Shown: positions 32,000-43,366 of the stretch, piece by piece
How the letters are laid out: each line of letters begins with the position of its first letter
Numbering within the stretch: the first letter of the stretch is position 1
Assembly: GCF_004011695.2 (NCBI RefSeq)
Contig: NC_082426.1
Span: 930,001 to 994,000, forward strand
From: Ascochyta rabiei
Taxonomy: Eukaryota > Ascomycota > Dothideomycetes > Pleosporales > Didymellaceae
Reading direction: 5' to 3'
DNA: 64,000 nucleotides
Program-made: the position numbers and the translations under genes
The notes under the pieces: model-generated
What the model saw: only the letters and a program-made list of their open reading frames with translations
Databases searched by the model: none
Told to the model about the DNA's origin: nothing

Positions 32000-34900
32000 A
32001 GATGTGTAGGTGGCTCCTATGTGTTTTCTAAGTCTAGGTATCCTAACCATTTAACTAGATACCTTTGTTAGTTGCCATTTCCTTTATGTGTTACTATTTT
32101 TTTAACTTCCTATTTATCTTTGCTGTTGGCTTAATAATGGAAGTTCTGCTGGATAGGCGTTCTAGGGTTAGCTGGTTCTAACAGGGATATGTGGAACACT
32201 AGATAGATCTTTGCATCCTTTAGCAGGTTAAGTCTATAGTTAACTAAGCTTATCTGTTTAGAAATAAAAAAGGGTCTAACTTTAACGTAGTCTAGTTTTT
32301 TTGTTAGTCTTTGTATTTAAAGGTTTTTTATAAGGAGGTAGACTTTATCCCCCTCTTTTAGCTAAGGTGCCATTTTTCTTTTCTAGTTAACATAAGAGAT
32401 TGCTTGTTCTTAAGCCTTGCTGATGTTTTCTAGCAATTTCTAGTGTACTTCCTTTAGTTTGGCTACTAAGGATATTGCTAATTTAGTCTAAACTGTTGTT
32501 TCTAGACTTCTAGTAAAGAGATTTGGGTGTCTCCTGTAATTCGCAAAGAACAGCGTTATGCCTATTACTTCTAATAATTTGTTGTTATACGCAATCTGTG
32601 CTATAGGTAACAGTAAAACCTAGTTGTCTTACTGCTGGTTGCTGTATATCCGTAGGTATGTTTCTATAGTCTAATTTGTTCTTTTAGTCTGTCTATCCGT
32701 CTGCAGATAGTAGGCGGTTAATAGCTTCTTCTTAGTACCTATAGCTGCTAACAGCGTAGTCTAATAGTTTAACGTAAAGAGCTTATCTTAATTACTAATG
32801 ATAGATTCCAGTATGCCGTAGTACCTAATTACTTAATCTAGGAATACTTAGGCTAGTTGCTTAGCAGTATAATTACATTAAAAAGGTATTATCTTAGCGT
32901 GTTTAGTAAATCTGTCTACTACAACGAAGATCGCGTTGTAGGTATATCCTGTAACAGGGTTCTTAGAGACAGGTAGTTGCGTAACAAAGTCTATAGTAAT
33001 GTTTGTCTATAGTGCCGTTAGCGGCTCTATAGCCTGCATTTCTCTGTATTTTGTGTGTGTACTGTGCTTGTTTTATTAACAATTAACACAGTTCTTAATG
33101 TACTTAGTAACCTTATCTTTTATATTCTTAAACTTATAATGTCTTTTAATAAGTTCTATTATACGCGTAATTCCAGGGTGTCTGTATAGTAGGTTGTTGT
33201 AATAACTAGCTATAATTTCTTCTTAAAGTTCCTCTGGTACTTGCGACAGGATGCGCTGCTCCTGTTAAACTCGCATTATGTTATTAAGCTGCTGTAATAG
33301 TCCTAAGGATCCATCCTTATTAATTCCAAGTATAGCGTGCTTGTTAATTGTCTTAGTTCCAGCAAGGTTGTATTGTTGACTAAGTGCGTTAGCTCTTCTA
33401 TTGTCCTTTCCTAGGGTATACAGTATCTTAAACTTATATCTTCCTAGTAACTCTAACCATCTAACTTGTCTTCTGTTAAGAACCTTAGTTGTTGTAAAAT
33501 AAACTAGGTTCTTGTGGTCTGTGTATATAGTAAGGTCTAAACAACTCTCTACATAGATTCTCTAATGTTCCAGAGCTAATACAATTGCTATAAGTTCTTT
33601 ATTATACACATTGTAATTTTCTTCTAGTCCTGTAAACTTTTGTAAATAGTAGGCAATTAGGTGCTATAGGCTATCTCGTTCTTATGTTACACAAGCTCCT
33701 AATGCCAGATCTAAGGCATTAGTTTCAATCTAAAGTAGCTTTCTACTCTTAAAGGTGATTATTGTAGGTGGTTCTACGCATACTTACTTAAGTAACTAGA
33801 AGGAATCTTCTTGTGCTTGTTCCTATTTAAATAGGACGTCCTTCCGCGTTAGCTTAGTAAGTAGTAGCGCTTTTGTGGAGTAGTCCTTAATGAAGCGTCG
33901 GTTAAAGTTAACAAAGCTGAGGAATTCCTAGATTCCCTTAACTGTTTTTGGCGTTAGCTAATCCTTTACAACCTAAATCTTCTTTAGGCTTATCTTTACT
34001 CTATGTCTTCCTACAATATAGCTAAGGAACTCTACTTCTTCCTTGTGCCATTCGCATTTCTCTAGTTTTAGGCAGAGGTCTGCCCTTCCTAGGCAGTCTA
34101 ACACTTCCTTAACGTGGATTATATGTTCTTCTAGTGTCTTACTATACACTAGGATATTATTAAGGTATGCTACTATCGTTCTGTCTAGGTGCGCTCTTAA
34201 CACGTTGTTAATTAGAGCCTAGCACGTAGCTAGTGCATTAGTTAGCCTAAATAGCATAACCAGGTACTTATAGTAACCGTAACAGGTTCTAAACACTGTC
34301 TTCTATTTCTTGCCTTCCTTTATGCGTATAAGGTTGTACACTCTGCGTAAGTTAAGTACAGTAAAGTACTATACTCCACTAAGTCTGTCTTATAACTCCT
34401 TAATGTTTAGTAGCAGGTATTAATTCTTAATTGTAATGTTGTTAAGCTTTTAGTAGTTAACACATAGGCGTAGCAAGCCGTCCTTCTTAGCTACAAAGGT
34501 AATAGGAAATCCTGCTAGGGATTCTAATTCTCTAATAAATCCTTTCTTAAGGTTTTCCTTAATGTACTTGCGTAGTACCTTAAGTTCCTTTTCTAAGAGT
34601 CCGTATATGGGTCCAAAGGGCGGTTCCTTCCCTTCCTAGAGCTTAATGTTGCAGTCCCATAGTTTGTGCTGCGGCAATACCTTCGCAGTCTTCTTATACC
34701 AGAAGAGTTCTATATAACTCTTATATTTATCTAAGATGTTAGGAGGTGCACTGTCCTTCTCCTTAACTACTAACTGTTGTTCTTTTACGTTGTAGCTAAC
34801 TGCTCTATCTTAGCGCGTCTTATGTGTCGAAGAGATGTTGTTAATCTCCTTCTTATCTACTAACTGCAGCGTGTGTTATGTAGGTATTAGTGCAGCTATG

Positions 34901-37400
34901 CAGTGCTTACATCTGTTAAACAAGATTTGTTACTTTTTCTAGTTAATGTGTGGATTATGCTCTTGTAACTATAGTAGTCCTAATATAACATTGTGGGTAG
35001 CTGTTCTAAGAATGTTAAGGTCTAACTTCTCTTTATGGTCGTATATCTTTAGGGGGGCACCTTAAACTTTAAGCGTAATCCTTTCTTCCCCTGGCATTAG
35101 TTCTCTGTTAGCTACTTGTAATAGGTACAGTTCTTCTTTATACTATAGTTAAAGTCCAGCTTCTTCTACTGCTATACGGGATATGTAGTTCCCCTAGGCT
35201 TCTAAGTCTAACAATGCTAATAGCTCTACTCCATTTAGTATAATGGTGAGCTTAATAAGGCAATTAGTCCTGATAGAATTGATAGATTAATCCCTAGCAC
35301 TCTTAGGCGCTGTCCTAAAAAAGACATTTCTTTAAATCCGTTATGTTCCTTATGTCCTCAGTGAACCTTACAGTCCCAATTTAGGCAGTTCTGCTAGTGC
35401 GCATTGTAGCACTGTCTATTAACTACTAGCTGCATCTGAATAATTACTTAAGGGTCTTCTGTTCTAGGAAAGTAGGCACAGTTGCATTTGTTAATAAGGT
35501 GCATTTTGCATAAGTTGTTCTTGCAGTTATACTACTGCGCGTAATAAGAGGTGTGTCCCTTAGGGAACTATCTGTTATTAATCTTGGCGTTGTAGTGTAC
35601 TTTATATAGGTTATTGCTGCAAGCTGTCCACATAAGGTCTCTATGTCTGGGATTCCTAATGTCCAGACTGTACTGGGGTTGTGGGCTGGCTGAAGGCAAC
35701 TGCAGGTGCTGTCGCATTCGTTCGCTGCTACGCTGTAGTTCCTTTTCGCACCATAGTTAGTCTTTAGCTTCTTTAAGATCTTTTAAAGCGTCGTAGCAGT
35801 TAGTAATGTCTTCTTTAAGTTGTCTGACGAGCCTATTAATAGTTAGGTCGTACTTGCTGTGTTCTAAGTCTTCCTTGTAACAGACAAGCTCCTTACACCA
35901 CTGCGCGTAAGCTGCTTTGTTTTATTAACATGCATGTTCCATTCTGCAACAGTCGCGTTGCTGTTATTAAGTACCAGTTCCTTTAACTGTTAAAGGTTAA
36001 GGACTATCTAAGAGGTTGTCTATCTTGTGTTAATAGTCCTTTGTCTCTTTATATGGTATTCCAACGTTGTTAAGCATAGCTTGTTCCGCAGCAATGTCTT
36101 CTGGTTTACGTTTAAGAACTATAAGTTCCTTACCTTTAAGGCTAAAGTATCAACTTCCTTGCCTTTAAAATAGTCTACTATACCTTTTGCCTATTTTAAT
36201 AACGTTTCTATCTATATGGCATTTGATTGCCTTATAGTAGCGATTGCTATTAGTAATTATTTCTCCTTTATCTTCTACGGGGTTGTAGTAAGGAGTTGCC
36301 GCACGAATAGGAGGTTTGATGCATTCGTCATCGTCCTTAGGATCAGACTCTGGGTCTTCCATGAGTCGTCCCATGTCATTAGTGACTACTTCCTAGTTAC
36401 TAGCATCTGCGGTATTGTCATCGCGGGTAAGGACATTAAGCTGTTAAAGAACCTTGTTCTTTATCTTACAGTCTCTTACAAAGTGGCCTAGTTTACCACA
36501 GTTGTAGCAGTCCTTGCTACTGTCCTTGTAGAAGTGGTGTCCTCCTCTACCCTTCGCGTTCCACCGTCCTGGTAGCGGTCCTTTGTTGAGGTTTAAGAGG
36601 TCTATAGCCTCTAGTCTGAAGTATCCACTCTGCGTGTTGCTGTGGATGCGTCAGCTAGTGTTAGGCTGATAACGTCCTCCTCGTTGTCCTTAGTTCAGGT
36701 TGTTGCGCCATTAGTTCTGTGGTAGGCAATTGCTAGCAATAGTAACGACACGCGTCCTTAGGTTGTTGCAAAGCTCTTGCTAAAGTTTGTATAGTTGTAC
36801 ATCAATGTTAATAGAGGTATTAATAAGGTTATTAAGGTTATTAGTACTCGCGCCGGTGCGCATAAGTTCCTCCTTAACTTTAGGCTTTAGTCCTTGTCTA
36901 AACATAGTCATTAGAGCAGTGTCGTCCCAGTCAGTGTTAGCAGCAAGCTGCTGAAACTCCGCAGCGTAATTAGCAGCTGACTTGTCCTGCTTAATCTTCT
37001 AAATGTTGCGTTAAGCAATAGTAGGTTTGTTAGAGACTCCGAAGATTGGCTTAATCTTCTTCTTAAAGTTGTTAAAGTTGTTTATCTATTTATCTACTTT
37101 AGCTAGTGTGTTGCTAGCTTGAAACTGTTACACAAAAGGTTTAATCTATTAGAAAGCTTTACCACGCATATAGCTGGCAACAAGGACTACTTGTTTGTCT
37201 ATAGGAACCTTCTTACCCTAGAAGGTAAAGAAGAGGTCCTACTGTATAAGCCAGTTGTTAAGCTTGTTACGCTCTCTATAGTATTAATCTGGTTTGTTAA
37301 CGTTTATAACGCTTAAGGTGTAGACATTTCCATCTGTGTCTACATCTATGCCAGAGCTGCTAGGGGTAGCGCAAGATCCTGTAGTACTTATCTTAGGGGT
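32000..37400 (-). pseudogene. Chromovirus gag-pol remnants
   Basis: Recognisable islands in otherwise stop-ridden sequence, all on the minus strand. A CCHC zinc knuckle of Gag lies at 36472-36513 (CX2CX4HX4C; reads CYNCGKLGHFVRDC). The reverse transcriptase active-site strand is at 34141-34167, where the usual YLDD reads YLNN, the change expected from G-to-A mutation. It sits inside an open piece at 33973-34203. A C-terminal chromodomain at about 32004-32110 includes YLVKWLGYLD followed by NTWEP. RNase H and integrase should lie between about 32400 and 33800 but were not read confidently. No intact frame survives. Confidence 0.85.
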
Positions 37401-37408
37401 GTTTAAAA

Positions 37409-37902
37409 TGTTGAGTTTCACACTTTAGACAAAGTCTGTAAGTAATTGTTTGATTAGGTCTTAGGGATAAGTACGTGCAGGGGTTCTTAAAGGGGTAGTT
37501 ATCTAGTTAAAGACTGTAGCAACTAGGGTTGCAAGGAAGAGTATAGAGTAGACTATCTGTTTCGCAAGCAGGGTTAAGATATTCTAATAACAAAGTTAAT
37601 TAACAAAGTTAAACACAAACTATAAGGGTTGTGTTCCTGTAATCTATATACTAAGGAGATATAATACTTATTAATAAGTAACTAGAGTTAGTCTAATAAA
37701 ATATATAAGGGTGCTTGTAGACAAGCATATTGTACCATGCTTGTTAATAAGCAGTTACGTGTGTTATGCTTGTTAACGAGCAGTTACGTAACAACCCTAG
37801 GTGTTCTGTCTTTCTCCACTTGTCGTTCCTTCAGGGAGGAGTTAGGGGTTTGGTTGGACGATACTTATTGCTGTGCTGCTCCCTCTGCACAGGATCGTAA
37901 CA
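37409..37902 (-). repeat. Chromovirus LTR (right copy)
   Basis: 494 bp, the 5' LTR of the minus-oriented element. The primer-binding site should lie just left of 37409 but is not recognisable after mutation. Confidence 0.9.
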
Positions 37903-38467
37903 GTGAGCGGATCAAACAGGTGAGCGGATCACTCTGCCAAGACCACACCAAACCTCCACCTTACCACGCAATGCCTTAACAACAACATTAATCTACGCCC
38001 TTAAGAGAAGCTGCAATACAGCTTGCGCTCTAGGTAATTAAATAAGACATAATGCTTACTCTGTAATACGCTGTAGCTATATATAACGCACCTTACAGCA
38101 CACTATACACTTAATACATAGGACAACCTATATAAGCTAATTATACGCTAGTTTAACAGATTATAGACTAGACTAAGAAGGACGTAATTACTAAGTATAT
38201 CCTTAAGCTAGATATATAAGGATTTGCCTCTTAGCTAGCTACTATAGCTAATATAGCTAATTCTTTATATGCTAAGTATAATATAGGCTATATTAGTATA
38301 AACTAGCCTAATACGTTTATTAAGCGCTGCCTTAACCTTAAAGTAAGGTTTAATTATAAGTATAACTATAAGAGAGCCCTCTATAAGGATCTAGAGATTA
38401 TTAGAGGCTAGTTTAGGCTTGTAGTAAATGTTAAAGCTAAGTATAGTATCTAGGATAATAATATATA

Positions 38468-38901
38468 ACGTACTCCACGGTCGAGCGGATCACACGATCG
38501 AGCGGATCACTCAAAACCCCACCAAAATTGCCTAAAACCACAACCCTTTATCTCAACAACCACGCAATAAAATCTTCTAAAATTTTCAGGACAGGGCTGC
38601 ACTAATATAAATAAGAGTATTTAAAAGTCTTAGAGTGCTAGAATCTATAACACAGACGTTATTGAGCGATTACTGTTTTACAGGGGTGTTTAGCACTATT
38701 TGCAGGCTATTTCTATAACTATTATAGCTATAAAGCTGAAATCTAGATATGTACTTACCAATAACTATGCAATACTATTCTGAAATTTTAAGAAGATTTT
38801 ATTGCGTGGTTGTTGAAATAAAGGGTTGTAGTTTTGGACAATTTTAGTGGGGTTTTGAGTGATCCGCTCGATCGTGTGATCCGCTCGACCGTGGAGTACG
38901 T
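38468..38901. mobile_element. MITE inserted in Fot1-B
   Basis: 434 bp flanked by TA dinucleotides (38466-38467, 38902-38903), interrupting the Fot1-B transposase region. The terminal inverted repeats are very long (over 120 bp), starting ACGTACTCCACGGTCGAG, with two spaced GAGCGGATCA motifs like the Fot1-B ends. There is no coding capacity. The ends suggest mobilisation by a Fot1-type transposase. Confidence 0.9.
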
Positions 38902-40188
38902 TATAACTTTAATAAGATAGGCTTTATAATAGGCTAGATATTAATAGGAGTAGTTATTACAGGCTTAGAGCATTAAGGACAGCTAAAGGTAGTGTAGTAG
39001 GGTAACTGTAAGTAGACAACAGTTATATAGGGCATTAATAGCACAGGGTAGGCTATTCTACCCTTTATTATCTTTAAAGGCTGTAACTACCTTTCTGCCT
39101 AGTATAAAGAGGACAATCTGCCCTATAATTAGGTTATTAGAGTCTCTAAGAATAGATAGACTACTAACAAGCTTAGTCTAGACTAGTTAAAGCACTTTAA
39201 TGCCTATACAAAGACGCGCACCTAAGGAGTATACTAGCTGCTCCTTATTAATAGCTATAAGAGCTATAACTCCCTTAACTTCTAATAATACTATAAGAAA
39301 GTAAAGATTATTACACTGTGTATGCCTCTATACTTATTACACCTCTTATAGCTACTAGATATAGGCTGTTTTACCCCTTTAAAGAAGGTATATAGGCGCT
39401 AAGCTAAGGATCTTATATATAACTATATTACTTATATTACTAAAACTAAGTTCCTACTATGCTTTATAGGCGCCTATAAGGAGACATTTACTTCTAGCAA
39501 TATCTAAGGAGGCTTTTAAGGCGCTAGAATAGTCCCCTTTAACCTAGAACAGGTTATAATAGGTCTTAATGTCTGCCTACGTACCCTACTACTACCTTCT
39601 GTAGAAGATGCTCCCTAGCAGTCCTAAACCCTATGTAATACCCTGCAATTAGGATTGCAATTAACGCTAGTTTAAGAGAGGATTTAAAGGCATGTAAGCA
39701 GCTTACTAACTTTAATAGTTAAGGCCTTTAAAAAGCTTACTAAAGGCGTAGCTATTATTGCGTATAAGCTAGTGTTAGCTAAAAAGAAGATTACTAGACT
39801 TTAAATAGTAAATAAGGCTGCTATGTAACGTAAATTAAATAAAAGAAAGTAGTTATAGGAGGAGAGGGTCCTAACAGCTAAGGAAGGCCTTTAATTAACT
39901 ACTTTAACTAAGTTTAGGGCATGTAGTAATAGTAAGAAGGTAAAGAAGTAAGTGTGTGCTAAATGAGGGGAAGTAACCTAAAGACGCTATATAAAGTGCT
40001 ATAATGTTAGATATAACTTATATATATATAAGAAGGCTATAGAAGATATTTCTAAATAATATTATGTCCTGCACTACTGTATATAAGGCTAAAGTAGGCT
40101 TATGCAAGCTATAATAGGGTAGAGGTTTAGTGTGGTCTTGGCAGAGTGATCCGCTCACCCGTTTGATCCGCTCACCCATGGAGTACGT

Positions 40189-40930
40189 TAGTGTGCCTAC
40201 AGCCTTGTCTAACAGTAGTCCTATAATTACACTATCTTCTTATACAAATCCTATAAAGCCTTATATATTTACGTGCTTATAAGTGTTAATTTAAGACACA
40301 GAGTTACTACTACTAAGTCTAGTTATTAACAAAGATGTTAGACCTTTAAACACAGAGGTAGCTAATTTATTTAACTAGAGGCCCCTATAGAGCGTGGAGG
40401 TAGAGGTAGAGGTAGAGGTAGAGGTGGAGGTGGAGGTGGAGGTGTGAACGTACGCTTACTAGTTACAGTGCTGTAGTTCTCTAATCCCTCTAAATAACCC
40501 TTGCGATTCTCTTATTGTATAATCTAATAGTGTGCCTACAGCCTTGTCTAATAGTAGTTCTATAATTACACTATCTTCTTATGCATATCTTATAAATTGT
40601 TACGTATTTACGTGCTTGTAAAGTCTTAGACTCTTAGTTTAAAATACAACTAATTGTATGTATAAACCCCTTATCTTAATTATCCAAGTAGGTTATATTT
40701 TCTTAAGTGTTATTGTTTAGCTTAGTGGTTAGTGTATACAGCCTTATGTAACAGTAGACATATAATTACACTCTCTTCTTATTTAAATCCTTTAAAGCGT
40801 TAAGTGTTTAAATGCTTATAAAGTGTTAGTTTAGGATATAACTATAAATATACGTACTAGACCTCTGGTTTTAATTGTCTAGGTAGGTTGTGTTTTAGGA
40901 TTATTGTTGTTTAGCTTGGTATTTAGTACA
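40189..40930 (+). repeat. Tandem array of the ZGRF1-like gene 3' end, right part
   Basis: The interrupted unit resumes directly at the TA duplication (GTGTGCCTACAGCC from 40191). A further unit starts at 40295 with eight GGAGGT/AGAGGT hexamers and the same GTGAACGTACGCT boundary. A partial unit with only the downstream flank lies at about 40731-40850, followed by a second copy of an AATTGTCTAGGTAGGTT stretch. Mutations are again transitions. The array ends near 40930, where base composition returns to normal. Confidence 0.85.
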
Positions 40931-41483
40931 TTCATTATTTAGGCACTAATTAACACATGGTTCCCTGTGCTATCACGCAGCAAAGTATACCTAGACAGAT
41001 TGCAATGTTCTCGTGCGGGGGTTTAAAGCGGAAAGTGAAGTGGTCTGGGATGATTGGTGCGTGGGATGGCGCTGGAGGAGTCGCCTCTCTTTGACCTCGA
41101 ATGTGCTGCAGAGACAAAGCGGTCTCAAATACCTGGCTGCTCACCGGTTCTACTGCCTTTAACAATATAGAGTAGTACAGCATGTGTGCTTCTCTTGCTT
41201 CACCGCACTCTCCGCGCCTCCTTCTCCATGATATAGCCTGTTCCTTATAACGAAGGGTTTCATGCGATTTTTTCCCTCTCAAGTCTATGCTTTCAGACCC
41301 CACGAGCCGACTATGAATCCTAAAAAGGCATCGTGTGTTGATGTTGAGGGATGTCGCATGTGCGCTTTCCTCAAGATACCTGACAGATTCTCATCTCTTC
41401 CCAGTGGCTTAGGAGAAGAACTCGGCCCGTCCCTATCAGATTTCAAGCATTCAGCTTTAAGCTGCTAATTAGGCGGATGTGCG
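40931..41483. other. Intergenic edge of the AT-rich block
   Basis: Balanced base composition resumes. A 117-codon minus-strand ORF (40950-41303) has no family signature. Nothing else is supported. Confidence 0.5.
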
Positions 41484-43366
41484 ATGCTTCTTAACGCAGC
41501 GATGGAGTGCGTTCCTGAGACCAGGGACCGCCTCGACCGTTCGCATTTGAGCCAAACCCAGGTAACCTACACGCAGTGCAAAGTCAAGATCCCAGAACTA
41601 GATATCGAACAGGAAATCCAACTCTTTGCGGAATCCCGAAGTGCAAGATTCCGTCAGAAGCGACGACATCAAAGGCGGAGACGCCGACACACGCTATGGC
41701 CGGCGATCACATACAGCATTTGTGACCACGACCTGACTTCGGATGATAGCCTGGCATTCGTGCAAGCTGAGATCAAAACTATCTACACAATCACCCGTCT
41801 TGCAGGCTGCGCAAAGATTTTACCCACTACGAACCGAGTCGACTCTTGGATGTCGGCCAGGCTGACCAAGGCTCTGAGAACCATGGCTGTTCGCCTGAGG
41901 CATCAGTGAAGCTGGTAGAGGATTCCGAAATCTCCAGAAGCAAACCGTATGTATGCTTGAGCCATCGGTGGGGCTTGCCCGGTCAAAATCTGTGCACCAA
42001 AACTTCCACTTTCGAGCAACACAAACGCATGATCCCGCTGAAGAACCTAAGCCTGGCGTATCGAGATGCGATCGAAATCACTAGGAAATTGGGGATTCAA
42101 TATCTCTGGATCGACAGCTTATGCATCATCCAGGATAGTTCGGAAGACTGGAGATCGGAATCAAAAGCAATGGCAGGCATCTACCACAGTGCATATCTGG
42201 TGCTTGCACGCCAATGCAGCAGCTCAAATGCATCATCGATCGGGTCTCTTCCTCGAAAAAGCCACGTCGTCTGGGACACACACTCATCGGACGTCATATA
42301 TGCACGTAGGGAGATTGATCACGCATAGGAGTTGAATGAGGCCATTGCCATGCGTGAGTTTCCACTGCTGGAAAGAGGCTGGATTTTCCAAGAACGCCTA
42401 TTCGCTCGCAGATTGGTGCATTACACCAATCGAGAGATTTCTTGGGAATGTTACGACAGCAAAGCATGCCAGTGCACGTCTCCAAAAGATCTTATACCTT
42501 ATTCAGACTCAGACGCGACGGATATCTTCGTAGGCACTTGGTTTCGGGAGACTAATCACGGCCTGAAGACGAAAGACTTCAAGGCCCTCTACAGAGGATT
42601 GGTGTCTCAATACACTGGACTGTCGCTGACAGATGAACGTGACCGATTGCCTGCACTTGCAGGATTGTCAGAGCAGGTGGCCCGGACTACAGGAGATGAG
42701 TTGGTCTATGGCTTATGGAAGGACAGTCTGGTGGAGGACTTGCTCTGGTCCGTCAGCGCCCTTGACACTGCACAGAAGCGGCTTCTGCGACTCCCGTGCT
42801 ATCCATCTTGGTCATGGGCTTCCGTCAATACAAGTGTAGACTTTGCGACAGGATTCTCTGGCGTAATCTCCTGGGCGGAGGGCAGCCATGTTGAAACCTT
42901 CGCCCAGGCGGCACTGGCAACACAGCCAGATGGCGCAGAAGACCAGAATCACTACCTGGAGTTGACTGGCCAAATCCTGCCTGCACGATTGCGTCTTCAG
43001 AATACAGGACAACAAGGGCTGGACTTTGGGAACAAATACCGCTTGCGGCAGCAGAGCGAGGTTTACTTTTCCTCCGATGCAAACGTCACCAATGCCAGCG
43101 TCCAATGCGCAGGCCAGATGCTGAACGTCAAGGTAGTCCGACTCGCAGGGGTGAAGAGTGGTTATTGCAGACTTGTCGACTATTCTGTAGTTGTGCAAGA
43201 CTATAGAGCAGTCGGACCACACTTGGATGAGAAGCACACCGGGATCAGTTAGCCGATCTACAAAAGGATTGAGTTACTCCATGAGGATGTGAACGAACAG
43301 GCTGTCCTTGAAGGGCCACTACTCGATTGGCACCAAGCACACCGGAGCACTATCATCCTTGCGTGA
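41484..43366 (+). pseudogene. HET-domain protein, inactivated
   Basis: The HET core is plain: YVCLSHRWG (motif 1), LGIQYLWIDSLCIIQDSSED with AGIYHSAYLVLA (motif 2) and ERGWIFQERLFARRLVHY (motif 3). The distal part (LPCYPSWSWASV) is typical too. From about 41,820 one frame runs to TGA 43364-43366, broken only by TAG at 42326-42328 and TAG at 43250-43252. Both fit a CAG codon with a C-to-T change. Upstream, the frame starting at 41484 passes into the HET frame one base out of register near 41812-41823, just before PSRLLDVG, a usual HET entry motif. HET proteins trigger heterokaryon incompatibility cell death. This copy is most likely dead, in keeping with its place beside the mutated transposon block. 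Confidence 0.8.

Larger units (their letters stand above)
29034..37902 (-). mobile_element. Ty3/Gypsy chromovirus LTR retrotransposon, inserted in Fot1-B
   Basis: Identical-length LTRs (494 bp) bound the element, beginning TGTTGAG and ending CGTAACA on the plus strand. The 5-bp target duplication is GTAAG (29029-29033) and GTGAG (37903-37907), differing by one G-to-A. The internal region reads on the minus strand. A purine-rich tract abuts the left LTR (29528-29546, GGAAGGGGGG core in complement), as expected for the polypurine tract. Gene order is gag zinc knuckle, reverse transcriptase, then chromodomain, which defines the chromovirus branch. Without the inserted Fot1-A the element is about 7.0 kb. 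It is inactive. Confidence 0.9.
29016..40188 (+). mobile_element. Fot1-B: Fot1/pogo-type DNA transposon, interrupted by two insertions
   Basis: The ends are inverted: ACGTACTCCATGGGT at 29016-29030 and its complement at 40174-40188, flanked by TA at 29014-29015 and 40189-40190, the usual Tc1/mariner-pogo target duplication. The native element is 29016-29033, about 37908-38467 and 38902-40188, roughly 1.86 kb, the same length as Fot1-A. Its transposase frame is colinear with that of Fot1-A but far more AT-mutated, with many stops, so it is dead. The terminal inverted repeats run for about 65 bp and include two spaced GAGCGGATCA motifs. Confidence 0.88.
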
